64,000 bases of DNA from Bacteroidetes bacterium UBA1941 (GCA_002336805.1 DDEZ01000002.1:620001-684000); one strand, 5' to 3'; positions 9,149 through 18,697 are shown, counted from the first letter of the stretch. Numbers and translations are program-made. Notes: generated from the letters alone by a model not told the origin.

Positions 9149-11038
9149 CTAACCACGGCCCATCAGAAACTCGCGTCCGCGTGACACGGCCTTCCATAGT
9201 TCATCGGGTCCGGCCAGGCTGCGCTGGCGTAGCGTGTCCTGCTGCATGCGGCGCTCGTAGGCACGTAGTATATCTACGGTAGATATGATACCGGAGACCT
9301 CGCGCGTGTCCCGGTGCACCACCGGCAGGATATCCTGCCTGGTCTTGAGCAGGAAGTGAACGGCCAGCTGTAGGGTATTGTCTGCGTATATCGTGTAGAC
9401 TTTTGTATTGGCCAGCTCACTGATAGGGGCTATGGGAGACAGGGTTGCATTGTATAGCTCACCACGTGCTACGGTGCCTACTATCTGATGTGCATCATCC
9501 TCTATCAGCAGCGTATTGAAACTATAAGAAGAGTGGATGAGCCGCAGCTTTACATTGTGGATGCTTTCGTTCATGTTAAACAAACTGATCTTATGCTCAG
9601 CGGCATGGTCAGGCGTAATGTCAGAGACAAGCGTATTCTGCAATACGTCCGGATGGAAACTCTCCGGTGTGACCACTCCCCGGCGGTTGATCTTCTCCGT
9701 CATGATAGTACCTTTCATAAAAACGAAGGAGATCATGTAAGAAGTCACACAGCCCGCTATGAGTGGCAGGAGTGTATTCTCCTGCATGGTGGTCTCCAGT
9801 GCAAATACGATGGCGGTCAACAGGGCCCGTGAGGCACCTGCAAACATCCCCGCCATGCCTACCAGTGCGCAGAGTGGCAGGCTGATATGGGCCTCTGGCA
9901 CCCACCGCTGTACCGCTATACCGACCACACATCCCAGCGCGCTGCCTATAGTGAGCAGCGGAGCCAGTGTGCCTCCCGAGGTACCACTGCCCAGTGCGAT
10001 GGACCAGGAGGCAAACTTCAGCAGGCAGAGAGAGGCGAGTACGTTGAGCGCTACTGTGCCTGAGAGCGCCATGGTGATATTGGAGTAGCCCACGCCCAGC
10101 GTGAGTGGAGCGAAGTATCCGATCACACCGACTGCCAGCCCTCCTATGGCCGGCCACCACATCCAGTGGATAGGTAGCTTCTCAAAGGCATCCTCTATCC
10201 AGTATACAGCCTTGGTCACTACCACAGAGGCCAGGCCGATCAGGATGCCTATGACTGCATAGGCGATCACAGCATTGCGATCAGGTGCTGTCACCTGTGG
10301 CATAGGGAAGGTAGGGGAGGTACTAAAGAGAAGGAAATGACAGCAAGCACCGGTCACACAGGCTACGACTACGGGTACAAAACTCTTAGGTGAAAACTCA
10401 AACAGCAGCAGCTCGATGGCCAGCAGGATGGCCGCGAAGGGTGTGCCGAATATGGCTGTCATACCAGCTGTAGCGCCTGCGGCCAGTAGCACCTTGCGCT
10501 CACGCGCGGTGGTCTGCAGTGTCTGGCCGCACACAGAGCCAACGGCCCCACCGGTAGCGATGATGGGCCCCTCTGCGCCGAATGGCCCGCCTGTACCTAT
10601 AGATATAGCTGCAGAGAGCGGCTTGAGAAAGGTGATGAGCGGCGGGATGCGGCTCTCATCAGTGAGTATCTTCTCCATGGCCTCGGGTATGCCATGCCCT
10701 CTGATGGCCTTAGAGCCATAGCGAGCCATGATACCGACTATGATGCCGCCTGCTACAGGCAGGGCTATGACCCATAGGCCGAGGTGATTGCCCGCAGGAG
10801 AGATACGCTCTACAGATGGCCTGCCATAGAAGCAGATGCTGGTAGTAAAGTTGATGAGCATCTCCAGGCCTTTGGCTATAAAGCCTACAACAATGGCGTT
10901 GACAAAAGCAAGCGAGGTGATAAAAAGTGTGCGCCTGACCGAGAATAGTCTCTCGTGGCTATCAGCATCCTGCAATATACTATTGATAGATGGCGCAGGC
11001 GGAATGCTCTGCGTGACGTTGTATTGATCTTCCTTCAA
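9149..11038 (-). CDS. CLC-type chloride channel/transporter with tandem CBS domains
   Basis: 629 residues. The first ~450 form the CLC membrane domain; selectivity-filter motifs are GHGIP (114-118, usually GSGIP), GAEGP (154-158, with the gating glutamate present) and GGTLAP (usually GGxFxP). Two CBS domains occupy about 480-600 and may sense nucleotides. The protein probably exchanges chloride or another anion for protons at the inner membrane. The first codon is TTG (11036-11038): the frame is open further upstream to a stop but has no ATG there, and the next in-frame Met is about 60 residues in, inside the first membrane segment. The His in GHGIP replaces the serine that coordinates chloride in E. 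coli ClcA, so the preferred anion is uncertain. Confidence 0.92.
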   Translation of the reverse strand: MKEDQYNVTQSIPPAPSINSILQDADSHERLFSVRRTLFITSLAFVNAIVVGFIAKGLEMLINFTTSICFYGRPSVERISPAGNHLGLWVIALPVAGGIIVGIMARYGSKAIRGHGIPEAMEKILTDESRIPPLITFLKPLSAAISIGTGGPFGAEGPIIATGGAVGSVCGQTLQTTARERKVLLAAGATAGMTAIFGTPFAAILLAIELLLFEFSPKSFVPVVVACVTGACCHFLLFSTSPTFPMPQVTAPDRNAVIAYAVIGILIGLASVVVTKAVYWIEDAFEKLPIHWMWWPAIGGLAVGVIGYFAPLTLGVGYSNITMALSGTVALNVLASLCLLKFASWSIALGSGTSGGTLAPLLTIGSALGCVVGIAVQRWVPEAHISLPLCALVGMAGMFAGASRALLTAIVFALETTMQENTLLPLIAGCVTSYMISFVFMKGTIMTEKINRRGVVTPESFHPDVLQNTLVSDITPDHAAEHKISLFNMNESIHNVKLRLIHSSYSFNTLLIEDDAHQIVGTVARGELYNATLSPIAPISELANTKVYTIYADNTLQLAVHFLLKTRQDILPVVHRDTREVSGIISTVDILRAYERRMQQDTLRQRSLAGPDELWKAVSRGREFLMGRG

Positions 11039-11137
11039 AGCGCCGGCAAAAGTACAGGCTACGTGGCGTGATACCTGTTAAAAGCCCACAACTTCGGCCA
11101 ATGAAAATCTAAGCCGCTGACAAATAGGAGTGAAGTT

Positions 11138-12571
11138 TTATTCTACCACTGTCACCTTCATCATATTGGCGCGGCCACGGGCAGCCAGCGGCATGGAGCC
11201 GATATTGACTATCATGTCGCCTTCTTTCACCAGGTCGCGCTCCTTGAGTATGCGCACCACATCACGTATAGTAGTGTCAGTACCTACGAATCTATCATAG
11301 TGAAATGCCCTCACGCCCCAGCAGATGCAGAGGGCATTGAGCAGTGCCATGTTTTCTGTGAAGATGAACACCTCAGCCTTGGGCCTGTAGCTGGAGAGCA
11401 GGAAGCCGGTATAGCCACTAAAGGTCATACCAATGATGGCGCGTGCCCTCAGCTCACTGCTCATGCGGGCAGCATTGTAGCAGATAGCATCTGAGAGGAA
11501 AGAAGCAGATTCCTTGTCTGGTATCAGTTGCTTATTATAGATCAGGTCGTCAGACGACTCTACATTGTTCAATATCTTCTCCATGATCTGGATCACGCGC
11601 ACAGGATATTTGCCCATGCTGCTCTCACCGCTGAGCATCACTGCATCAGCACCATCTATCACCGCATTGGCCACATCTGTGATCTCCGCACGGGTCGGAT
11701 TGGGGCTCTCTATCATAGAGTCCATCATCTGTGTGGCTACTACTACAGGTTTGGCCTTGCGGATGCAGCGCTTTACGATGTCTTTTTGGATCAGTGGCAT
11801 TTTTTCCTGCGGTACCTCCACTGCCAGGTCGCCCCGGGCTATCATGATGCCATCTGCAGCCTCTATGATCGCATCGATCTCTACCAGCGCTTCAGGCTTT
11901 TCTATTTTAGCCATTACCTTGATGTAGCTGTTGCGCTCTCCCACTATGCTTTTCAGCTCTTGTACGTCCTTGGGCGAACGTACGAATGACAGTGCGATCC
12001 AGTTAGCGCCATTAGCCAGTGCGAAGTCCAGGTCGCGGCGGTCCTTCTCTGTGAGGGCCGGTACTTTGGTCTTGGTATCAGGCAGGTTGACTCCTTTGTT
12101 ATTGCTGATCTTGCCACCTACTATTACTTTGGCGGTGAGGAGGTTCTTGCGGTCTGTGGTGAGCACCTTCAACTCTACCCGGCCATCGTCTATCAGGATC
12201 GCATCGCCCGGCTCAGCCTCCAGGGCGAGATTCTCATAGCTGATAAAGATCTTCTTGAAAGTACTGAGGCAGTTTTCGGTAGTGATCTCTATCTCGCTGC
12301 CGGTCTCGAGTACCTCCAGATTGTCCCGCACGAGGCCGAGGCGTATCTTGGGTCCCTGCAGGTCGGCCAGGATACCGATATTAAGGCCATGCTCATCGCA
12401 TATTTTGCGCACCTTCTGAAATCCCTCCAGGTGCTTCTCATGCTTGCCGTGAGAAAAGTTGAAACGGAATACGTCTACACCAGCCTGGATCATCTCCAGC
12501 ATCACATTCTCATCCTCACAAGCGGGCCCCCAGGTGGCTACTATCTTAGTTTTATTGATCTTGACATTCAT
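11138..12571 (-). CDS. pyk: Pyruvate kinase
   Basis: 477 residues, full length for the bacterial enzyme that converts phosphoenolpyruvate and ADP to pyruvate and ATP in glycolysis. The N-terminus reads KTKIVATWGP and FRFNFSHG (substrate and nucleotide binding). The active-site block IEKPEALVEIDAIIEAADG followed by MIARGDLAVEVP carries the catalytic Lys and the metal-binding Glu and Asp. MLSGESSMGKYP is also diagnostic, and the C-terminal allosteric domain is present. No obvious operon partner; the gene lies between the CLC gene and the OmpA-family gene in the same orientation, with about 100 bp on either side. The OmpA-family terminator hairpin at 12644-12666 separates it from upstream transcription. 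Confidence 0.97.
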   Translation of the reverse strand: MNVKINKTKIVATWGPACEDENVMLEMIQAGVDVFRFNFSHGKHEKHLEGFQKVRKICDEHGLNIGILADLQGPKIRLGLVRDNLEVLETGSEIEITTENCLSTFKKIFISYENLALEAEPGDAILIDDGRVELKVLTTDRKNLLTAKVIVGGKISNNKGVNLPDTKTKVPALTEKDRRDLDFALANGANWIALSFVRSPKDVQELKSIVGERNSYIKVMAKIEKPEALVEIDAIIEAADGIMIARGDLAVEVPQEKMPLIQKDIVKRCIRKAKPVVVATQMMDSMIESPNPTRAEITDVANAVIDGADAVMLSGESSMGKYPVRVIQIMEKILNNVESSDDLIYNKQLIPDKESASFLSDAICYNAARMSSELRARAIIGMTFSGYTGFLLSSYRPKAEVFIFTENMALLNALCICWGVRAFHYDRFVGTDTTIRDVVRILKERDLVKEGDMIVNIGSMPLAARGRANMMKVTVVE

Positions 12572-12643
12572 GCACTTCAGATTCTTCTTAGATCAAAGTA
12601 AATAAATCTGCGCCCAATGTCAGCTCAAAAGTGCAGCAACAAA

Positions 12644-12666
12644 AAAGCCGCTCACTGAGCGGCTTT
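12644..12666 (-). terminator. Intrinsic terminator of the OmpA-family gene
   Basis: A 10-bp stem, aaagccgctc (12644-12653) with gagcggcttt (12657-12666), and a 3-nt loop. On the minus strand the arm is followed by a run of T residues (ttttttgttg). Confidence 0.85.
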
Positions 12667-12673
12667 CCTTTAT

Positions 12674-15313
12674 TTACTTTACTGGTATCTCCAGGTCTAT
12701 CGGAGCTTTGACCTGCTTGATATGGTCGAGGCTCATTGATATCTCATTGCTTTCAAAGTTTCCTTTGCGTGCTACTATCTTATAGATACCCGGTGTAGCG
12801 CGGGTCAGGTCAAAGTAGTAAGCGCCATCAGCCTTGACATAAGACACTTTCTGCTGAAAGCCATCTACCTCGCTGGTCAGGAATACTGCAGCTTCATTTG
12901 CCAGCATGCGGCTATTGCCCTTGGTAGTGTATACGGTGCCTTTCAGCGTGATCGTTTCTGATGGAGCAGTCTTGTATACTGCGGTCTCAGTTTTTGTTTC
13001 TGCTTTGGCTTCTGCCTTAGGTGCGGCAGCCGGTGCAGCAGATGGCTTGCTGAATATTACATCCTTCTTCACCACTTTAGCTACCGGAGCGTCGTTGCCT
13101 TTGGCAGGTGCTTCAGCTGTCTTCTTAGGCGCAGCTGTGGTCTTGGTTTCCTTGACCGGTACCGGTGCTTCTGATGATTTCTTAGCCGGAGCCGGAGCTA
13201 TGGTCTTGACCTCAGGAGCGGGACCAGACTTTTTGGTCTTGCTGTTTTTGGCCTGCTCCGCAGCTATCTGCTCAGCGGTCAGCTCACTCACTATCTTAAA
13301 CTCTGTGCGGCGGTTCATAGCGCGGCCCTTAGGGTCATCTTTACCATCGGCAGTCTTATTAGGTGCTACAGGCTGTGAGGTGCCATATGGCTTAGCTATC
13401 AGGCGGTCTTTGTTGACCTTCTTCTCATAGCTGAAGTAGCCGATAGCTGCATCAGCACGCTTCTGAGACAGCGCGAGGTTGTACTCCTCAGTACCCTTGC
13501 CGTCAGTATGGGCACCTACCTCAAATACATAGGTAGGGAACTGCTGCATGATGTCAAATATCTTGCGGAGGCTATCGCGTGAATCTGCACGCAGGCGCGC
13601 CTGATCATAGTCATAGTAGATGCGGCCTATCACCCTGCCAAAGAGAGGATTGGTCTCTTCCTTCTTCTTGAGGAGCAGGTCATACTTCAGCGTATCGCTT
13701 TCTGTATTAGCATCCGTATTGAAGGTAGATACACCATCATAGTAGCCATCGCGGCGTGTCAGCACCTTGTAGCCCCTCTTAGGCTGCAGGTCAAAGAAGT
13801 ACTTGCCATCTACAGGTATGTAGGAAGCGAGCTCAGTACCATTGCGGTCATCATAGAGCAGTACGCTGCCTGCAGATGCCGGTGTACGCTGGCCATCTTT
13901 CTCCTCATATACATTGCCTGTCACTGCCAGGAAGAGGCGTGTAGTAGCTACCTCAAAGATATCATCACTGCAGGTAGCGCAGCCACCCTTAAACATGCCC
14001 GGCTCGAGCCTGTTAGAAGCCAGGTAGCCGAGTGTCAGCTTGTCATTCAGAGTGAAGTAGTAATCGTCCACGCTGGAGTTGATAGGCGTGCCCATGCTCT
14101 CTGGCTCTACCCACTCGCCATTGGCATCCCAGGTAGTCTTGTACACGTCATAGCCACCGATATTGATCAGGCCATTGGAGCTGAAGTAGAGCGTCTTCGA
14201 TGCAGCATCGTAGTATGGGCTCATTTCATCGCCCTTGCTATTGATCATAGAGCCGGCAGAGTGCGGCTTGCCTACTGAGCCATCAGGGTTCAGCTTGGAG
14301 TAGAAGATATCGAGACCCTTGCCCAGGTTGCGATCACTCACAAAGTAGAGTACATCCTCGTTATCCTTATTCTTGCCTACTGCCGGAGCCATGTTATTGC
14401 TCAGACCATCATTGAGCAGTGCGCCGAGTGCGGCACCCTTTTCCCATACACCGGCTACCATGTGGCTGCTGTAGATCTGGCACTTAGGTTTTACCTTGCC
14501 ACCATTGTCATCTGGACATACGGTGTAGTACATCGTAGAGCCATCTGTAGAAAACGCCGGAGTGGTCACGTTAGCCTTGGCCAGGTTGATATCAGCGGCC
14601 AGTTCATCTGCGGTAGACCATGACTTGCCATTCTTCCTTGACTTGTATATGATAGCGTGGTCAGCTTTCTGAGAGTTGAAGTAGAGGGCGTTATCCTTTG
14701 GCATCGCAGCAAAATTGCTCGCAGCCTGATTGATGCTCGGATCCAGGTGCTTTACTTTAAAATCACGCTTGGTCACACTGTCACGGTAGAAGATACCACG
14801 ATCGCAGCCCATGGCCTCACGGGTAGCGCGCTTTTTGAGATCTGTAGAGGCATCATCATCACCTGCCAGTTTCTTAAACCTGGCGAAGTTTGCCTTGGCC
14901 TCCTCATATTGGCCCAGGTTCTTTTGAGTACGTGCGTATTCAAAAATGTAAGCTGGCTTTTTATGCTTGGCTGAGTCCTTATCCACCAGTACCTTATACC
15001 ATTTATTTGCAGCTACGTAGTCACGCAGGCTGTATTCTATCTTAGAGAGGTTCTCGGCAAAGTAGACCTTCTTAGGTTTTTTGCCTGCGCCTGCCTCCAG
15101 GTATGGCACAGCTGCTTCTATCTGTCCTTTCTTGATCAGCTTCTTGGCTGTCTTTCTGTTTTTGCGCCAGCTCAGAGAGGCCGGGTCGTTAGTTTTCGCT
15201 TTGGTGGTGGTGCTGGTAGTGGTCGTAGCAGGCGCTGCGGTCTGTGCAGAGAGCATATCTGCTGACAGGAGGGCTGCTGCGATCATCAGTACAGCAAAGG
15301 GTTTCAGTTGCAT
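12674..15313 (-). CDS. OmpA-family envelope protein with TPR, PD40 propeller and CRD domains (PorE-like)
   Basis: 879 residues with a signal peptide (MQLKPFAVLMIAAALLSADMLSAQ). Domain order is TPR-like repeats (~50-160), a PD40/WD40-type beta propeller (~190-460; YFNSQK, YYTVCPDD, YFVSDRN, YFSSNG), a carboxypeptidase-regulatory-like fold (~465-540), and an OmpA peptidoglycan-binding domain (~560-690; IYYDYDQARLRADSR, VGAHTDGKGTEEYN, RRTEFKIV). This is the order described for PorE, which links the type IX secretion complex to peptidoglycan. Unusually, an Ala/Lys/Pro-rich linker of ~100 residues and a second CRD-like domain (~795-870) follow the OmpA domain. Other OmpA proteins of gliding bacteria share part of this layout, so PorE is a likely rather than certain assignment. 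Confidence 0.85.
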   Translation of the reverse strand: MQLKPFAVLMIAAALLSADMLSAQTAAPATTTTSTTTKAKTNDPASLSWRKNRKTAKKLIKKGQIEAAVPYLEAGAGKKPKKVYFAENLSKIEYSLRDYVAANKWYKVLVDKDSAKHKKPAYIFEYARTQKNLGQYEEAKANFARFKKLAGDDDASTDLKKRATREAMGCDRGIFYRDSVTKRDFKVKHLDPSINQAASNFAAMPKDNALYFNSQKADHAIIYKSRKNGKSWSTADELAADINLAKANVTTPAFSTDGSTMYYTVCPDDNGGKVKPKCQIYSSHMVAGVWEKGAALGALLNDGLSNNMAPAVGKNKDNEDVLYFVSDRNLGKGLDIFYSKLNPDGSVGKPHSAGSMINSKGDEMSPYYDAASKTLYFSSNGLINIGGYDVYKTTWDANGEWVEPESMGTPINSSVDDYYFTLNDKLTLGYLASNRLEPGMFKGGCATCSDDIFEVATTRLFLAVTGNVYEEKDGQRTPASAGSVLLYDDRNGTELASYIPVDGKYFFDLQPKRGYKVLTRRDGYYDGVSTFNTDANTESDTLKYDLLLKKKEETNPLFGRVIGRIYYDYDQARLRADSRDSLRKIFDIMQQFPTYVFEVGAHTDGKGTEEYNLALSQKRADAAIGYFSYEKKVNKDRLIAKPYGTSQPVAPNKTADGKDDPKGRAMNRRTEFKIVSELTAEQIAAEQAKNSKTKKSGPAPEVKTIAPAPAKKSSEAPVPVKETKTTAAPKKTAEAPAKGNDAPVAKVVKKDVIFSKPSAAPAAAPKAEAKAETKTETAVYKTAPSETITLKGTVYTTKGNSRMLANEAAVFLTSEVDGFQQKVSYVKADGAYYFDLTRATPGIYKIVARKGNFESNEISMSLDHIKQVKAPIDLEIPVK

Positions 15314-15347
15314 TATGAGTTCGTTTTGTTTTAAGGATAAACGCGAA

Positions 15348-15381
15348 CGAAAGTAATAATACGCTGAATAAAATAAAACAA
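15348..15381 (-). promoter_or_regulatory. Candidate promoter of the OmpA-family gene
   Basis: On the minus strand TACTTTCG (complement of 15348-15355) resembles TAnnTTTG. A TTG (complement of 15379-15381) lies 23 nt upstream, slightly longer than the usual 19-21. Tentative. Confidence 0.35.
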
Positions 15382-15472
15382 AACCTTATACCCGCCAGCC
15401 GTGTCTGTGGCTAGGAAAATAGTCTGTTTGCCGAAATGGGGAGCGTGGTCAGCTGCAGCGGTCAGTGATCGG

Positions 15473-15763
15473 TCACTTACCGATATGTATATTGGTATTC
15501 TTGCCCTTGATGTCCAGCCGCTTTTTCTGGATGGTCATGCCACCCTTGCTGCCTTTGACCTCGAGGCCTTTCTTATTGGCCTCCACGCCATGACCGGAGC
15601 TGCTCTTGGCGGCTACCTGCCCTTTATGCGCCTCTACACCTCCGCCTTTAGAGCTTTTGGCTTCGGCACCTTTATTATTTACGGTGAGGCCCTTTTGTGA
15701 GGTCTGGGCAGAGAGTGGTAGCACTGTGAGTGCCGCCAGAGATAGAGCGATCAGGTAGCGCAT
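15473..15763 (-). CDS. Small secreted repeat protein, unknown function
   Basis: 96 residues from the ATG at 15761-15763 (MRYLIALSLAALTVLPLSAQ, a good signal peptide). An in-frame ATG six codons upstream would give a worse N-terminus. The mature part is low-complexity, Lys/Gly/Ser-rich, with short degenerate repeats of the form GxxVEAxKG (KGGGVEAHKG, SGHGVEANKKG, KKGLEVKGSKGG). It is strongly basic and predicted to reach the periplasm or surface. No cysteine is present and no known domain was recognised. It lies between glpK and the OmpA-family gene on the same strand, but gaps of about 40 and 110 bp do not show operon membership. Confidence 0.65.
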   Translation of the reverse strand: MRYLIALSLAALTVLPLSAQTSQKGLTVNNKGAEAKSSKGGGVEAHKGQVAAKSSSGHGVEANKKGLEVKGSKGGMTIQKKRLDIKGKNTNIHIGK

Positions 15764-15805
15764 GTCGGGAGATTTATGCAATGAACTTAAATGAAAATAT
15801 CTGTA

Positions 15806-17299
15806 TTACTGAGCCATGGTCTGACGCACAGCTTTCTTCCACCCATCGTAGAGCGGCTTGCGCTGTGCCTCTTTCATTTCTACTTTAAACTTGCGGTCTA
15901 TCTGCCAGTTTTTGGTGATATCAGGCTTTTTGTAGAAACCTACTGCGAGGCCTGCGAGGTATGCAGCACCCAGCGCTGTGGTCTCTACCACCTTGGGCCG
16001 CTCTACCGGTGTGCCCAGTATATCTGCCTGAAACTGCATGAGGAAATTATTCATACTCGCCCCGCCATCTACGCGGAGAGACTTGAGTTTGATCTTAGAG
16101 TCAGCTTCCATCACATTTAGTATATCACGTGTCTGGTAGGCCAGTGACTCGAGTGCTGCGCGGACGAACTGATCCTTGGTAGTACCGCGTGTGAGGCCAA
16201 ATATGGCGCCGCGTGCCGAGCTATCCCAGTAGGGTGCACCCAAACCTGCAAATGCAGGTACCATGTAGACACCATCAGTCCCATTGGCGGCATTGGTGGC
16301 GTGTTTTTCAGACTCCGCTGCATTCTGTATCAGGCCGAGGCCATCGCGCAGCCACTGCAGGGCGGCGCCAGCTATGAATACCGATCCCTCGAGGGCATAC
16401 TCTACTTTGCCATTCAGGCCCCAGGCTATGGTAGTGAGCAGGCCGGATTTAGACTTGACCATCTTGGAGCCCGTATTCATGAGCATAAAGCAGCCTGTGC
16501 CGTAAGTATTCTTGGCCATCCCTTCGGTAAAGCATGCCTGGCCGAAAAGTGCCGCCTGCTGGTCTCCGGCTATACCGGCTATAGGTATCTGCTTTTCGTC
16601 AAATACATTGCGATCAGTGAGGCCATAAAACTTGCTGGAGTCCATTACCTCAGGCAGGATGATACGCGGTATCTTGAGTGCCGTGAGGATCTTGTCATCC
16701 CACTTCTTGGTCTTGATATTGAATAGCATGGTGCGGGATGCATTGCTGTAGTCTGTGATGTGCAGCTGGCCGCCGGTCAGATTGTATGTGAGCCAGGTAT
16801 CTATCGTACCAAAGCAGAGCTCGCCGTCTTCTGCTTTCTTGCGTGCCCCCTTTACATTGTCCAGTATCCACTTCACCTTGGTAGCGGAGAAGTAGGCGTC
16901 TATCACCAGGCCTGTAGAGTCAGTGATATACTTGGCCAGGTCTTTCTTGCGCTTGATCTCATCACAGATCGGAGCAGTGCGGCGGTCCTGCCATACTATG
17001 GCATTGTAGAGCGGCTGGCCGGTCTTCTTATCCCAGAGGATCGTTGTTTCCCTCTGATTTGTGATGCCTATAGCGGCTATATTGGAGGCATCTATGTTGG
17101 CTTTGGCCATCACCTCACGGGCGGTCTGTAGCTGAGAGGTCCAGATCTCCATCGGATCATGCTCTACATGGCCCGGATGCGGGAATATCTGAGTAAACTC
17201 CTTCTGAGCCGTAGCTACCTGATGTCCGTTTTTGTCAAATAAAATAGATCTCGAGCTCGTAGTTCCTTGGTCAAGGGCTAGAATGTACTGTTGGCGCAT
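15806..17299 (-). CDS. glpK: Glycerol kinase
   Basis: 497 residues, close to the ~500 of the E. coli enzyme; it phosphorylates glycerol to glycerol 3-phosphate with ATP. FGGY-kinase motifs: LALDQGTTSSRSILFD at the N-terminus (phosphate 1), NQRETTILWDKKTG (substrate loop), GIAGDQQAALFGQACF, TYGTGCFMLMNTG (phosphate 2), and RVDGGASMNNFLMQFQADIL (adenosine motif). No glpF or glpD is adjacent, so the gene is not in the classical glp operon. AAAACCT precedes the start by 5 nt. The upstream 334-bp divergent region separates it from the arginase gene. Confidence 0.97.
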   Translation of the reverse strand: MRQQYILALDQGTTSSRSILFDKNGHQVATAQKEFTQIFPHPGHVEHDPMEIWTSQLQTAREVMAKANIDASNIAAIGITNQRETTILWDKKTGQPLYNAIVWQDRRTAPICDEIKRKKDLAKYITDSTGLVIDAYFSATKVKWILDNVKGARKKAEDGELCFGTIDTWLTYNLTGGQLHITDYSNASRTMLFNIKTKKWDDKILTALKIPRIILPEVMDSSKFYGLTDRNVFDEKQIPIAGIAGDQQAALFGQACFTEGMAKNTYGTGCFMLMNTGSKMVKSKSGLLTTIAWGLNGKVEYALEGSVFIAGAALQWLRDGLGLIQNAAESEKHATNAANGTDGVYMVPAFAGLGAPYWDSSARGAIFGLTRGTTKDQFVRAALESLAYQTRDILNVMEADSKIKLKSLRVDGGASMNNFLMQFQADILGTPVERPKVVETTALGAAYLAGLAVGFYKKPDITKNWQIDRKFKVEMKEAQRKPLYDGWKKAVRQTMAQ

Positions 17300-17633
17300 T
17301 CTTCAGGTTTTGGTGTTTTAGAAAAATACCGACATCATATCGGTAGGTTTAAGCACTGGCTAGGCCTAAAGCGGCGACATAGGGCAAGGACAATTTTTTG
17401 GCTATATCCTATGTCGTATCAATAGAAATAGCATATTTTAGCACTAAGATATATATTTAGCGTATTTGAGTATCAACATTGCGCTTTATTTATACGTCCG
17501 GACAGCGGGCGGGGTCAGGATACAAAGACCCGATAGATAGATAAGTATTTGTCTATCAAACAACTGGAGTAAACTTAATTGTTAAAATTACCTCTACTCC
17601 AGGTTAAAATATTGTGAAATAAAATTTTTATGT
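17300..17633. other. 334-bp divergent intergenic region (glpK / arginase)
   Basis: No gene is visible. The segment is A+T-rich and must hold promoters for both divergent genes, but no convincing TTG-N19-TAnnTTTG was found. Two weak inverted repeats are present: taccga (17327-17332) with tcggta (17340-17345), and ctggagta (17564-17571) with tactccag (17595-17602). The second would lie in the arginase leader and could be an operator. Confidence 0.5.
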
Positions 17634-18590
17634 ATGGCTAAGACTAAGTCAGTCAAGCTCATAGAGGTCAAGTCTGAGGTAGGTGCCGGCACCAGGGGTG
17701 CGAGTCTGGGGATTGATGCGGTGAAAATAGCAGCACTGGATTTCCGGAGTACATTTTTTAAGCGCTTTCGAGGTATGGCTATACCGGATGATAATGCAGC
17801 CCTCTATGGCGAGGTAGGCAGCCGCTACGCCCGTCGTATCAAGAGTGTACTGAAAATGTACGAGCGCATAGCCGCAGGCGTGCGTGATGTGCTGAAAGAT
17901 GGTAAGTTTCCTATCATACTAGCAGGCGATCACTCTAATGCCGGCGGGACTATAGCCGGTATCAAGATGGCCTATCCAGACTCCAATATCGGGGTGATAT
18001 GGATAGATGCCCACGCCGATCTCCACTCACCTTATACCACGCCATCCGGCAATATGCACGGCATGCCTATGGCAGCCTCTCTGGCAGAAGACAATATAGA
18101 GAACAAGGTGAATGACCTGGACTATGAGACCATAGAGCTATGGGAGATGGTCAAGAATGTAGGTGGCATCATGCCCAAGGTAGAGTACCGTGATATCATG
18201 TTTGTAGCACTGCGCGACTATGAGGAGCAGGAGGGATATCTGCTCAAGAAGAATAAGGTCAAGATCGTGACTACAGCCGAGTTTAAAAAAGTAGGTGTGG
18301 CCAAGACCTGCCGCGAGGCGATCAAATACCTGAGCCATTGCGACAAGATCTATATCTCCTTTGACGTAGATGCGCTGGACCCATCTATCTCACGTGGTAC
18401 GGGTACGCCGGTGAAAGGTGGTCTGAATGAACGTGAGGCCGCCGATATGATCCTGGACCTGATACAGAATGAGCGTGTATGCTGCCTGGAGTTTACAGAG
18501 ATCAACCCTACACTGGACTCTGAGAATGTAATGGCAGAGACGGTCTTTGAGATCATGCAGAAAGTGGTGCGTCAGCTGGAGATACAGTAG
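17634..18590 (+). CDS. Arginase/agmatinase family hydrolase (probable arginase)
   Basis: 318 residues of the ureohydrolase fold. The binuclear manganese ligands are visible: GDHSNAGGT (His), WIDAHADLHSP (Asp-x-His-x-Asp) and SFDVDALDPS (Asp-x-Asp). Length and the motif TGTPVKGGLNEREA favour arginase (arginine to ornithine and urea) over agmatinase, but this group also contains formiminoglutamase and guanidine hydrolases, so the substrate is inferred. Cytoplasmic. Monocistronic by context: divergent from glpK and followed directly by a repeat cassette. The start ATG at 17634 leaves an A+T-rich leader without a Shine-Dalgarno sequence. Confidence 0.88.
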   Translation: MAKTKSVKLIEVKSEVGAGTRGASLGIDAVKIAALDFRSTFFKRFRGMAIPDDNAALYGEVGSRYARRIKSVLKMYERIAAGVRDVLKDGKFPIILAGDHSNAGGTIAGIKMAYPDSNIGVIWIDAHADLHSPYTTPSGNMHGMPMAASLAEDNIENKVNDLDYETIELWEMVKNVGGIMPKVEYRDIMFVALRDYEEQEGYLLKKNKVKIVTTAEFKKVGVAKTCREAIKYLSHCDKIYISFDVDALDPSISRGTGTPVKGGLNEREAADMILDLIQNERVCCLEFTEINPTLDSENVMAETVFEIMQKVVRQLEIQ

Positions 18591-18599
18591 CAATATAAT

Positions 18600-18667
18600 A
18601 TAGTACACCTGTTCTCCGCCTTACCACTCCCAGCCTCTCCTAAAATAGGAGAGGAGGAATACAAAAT
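18600..18667. repeat. Direct repeat copy 1 left of the DUF559 gene (REP-like)
   Basis: 68 bp that match 19111-19178 with five substitutions (63/68). It contains a hairpin, cctctcct (18634-18641) with aggagagg (18647-18654). A second palindrome lies further right at 18698-18718 (tctcccctga with tcaggggaga) before the gene starts. Confidence 0.85.
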
Positions 18668-18697
18668 GCGGAGCGACATATTCATCGGCTGTTAAAG

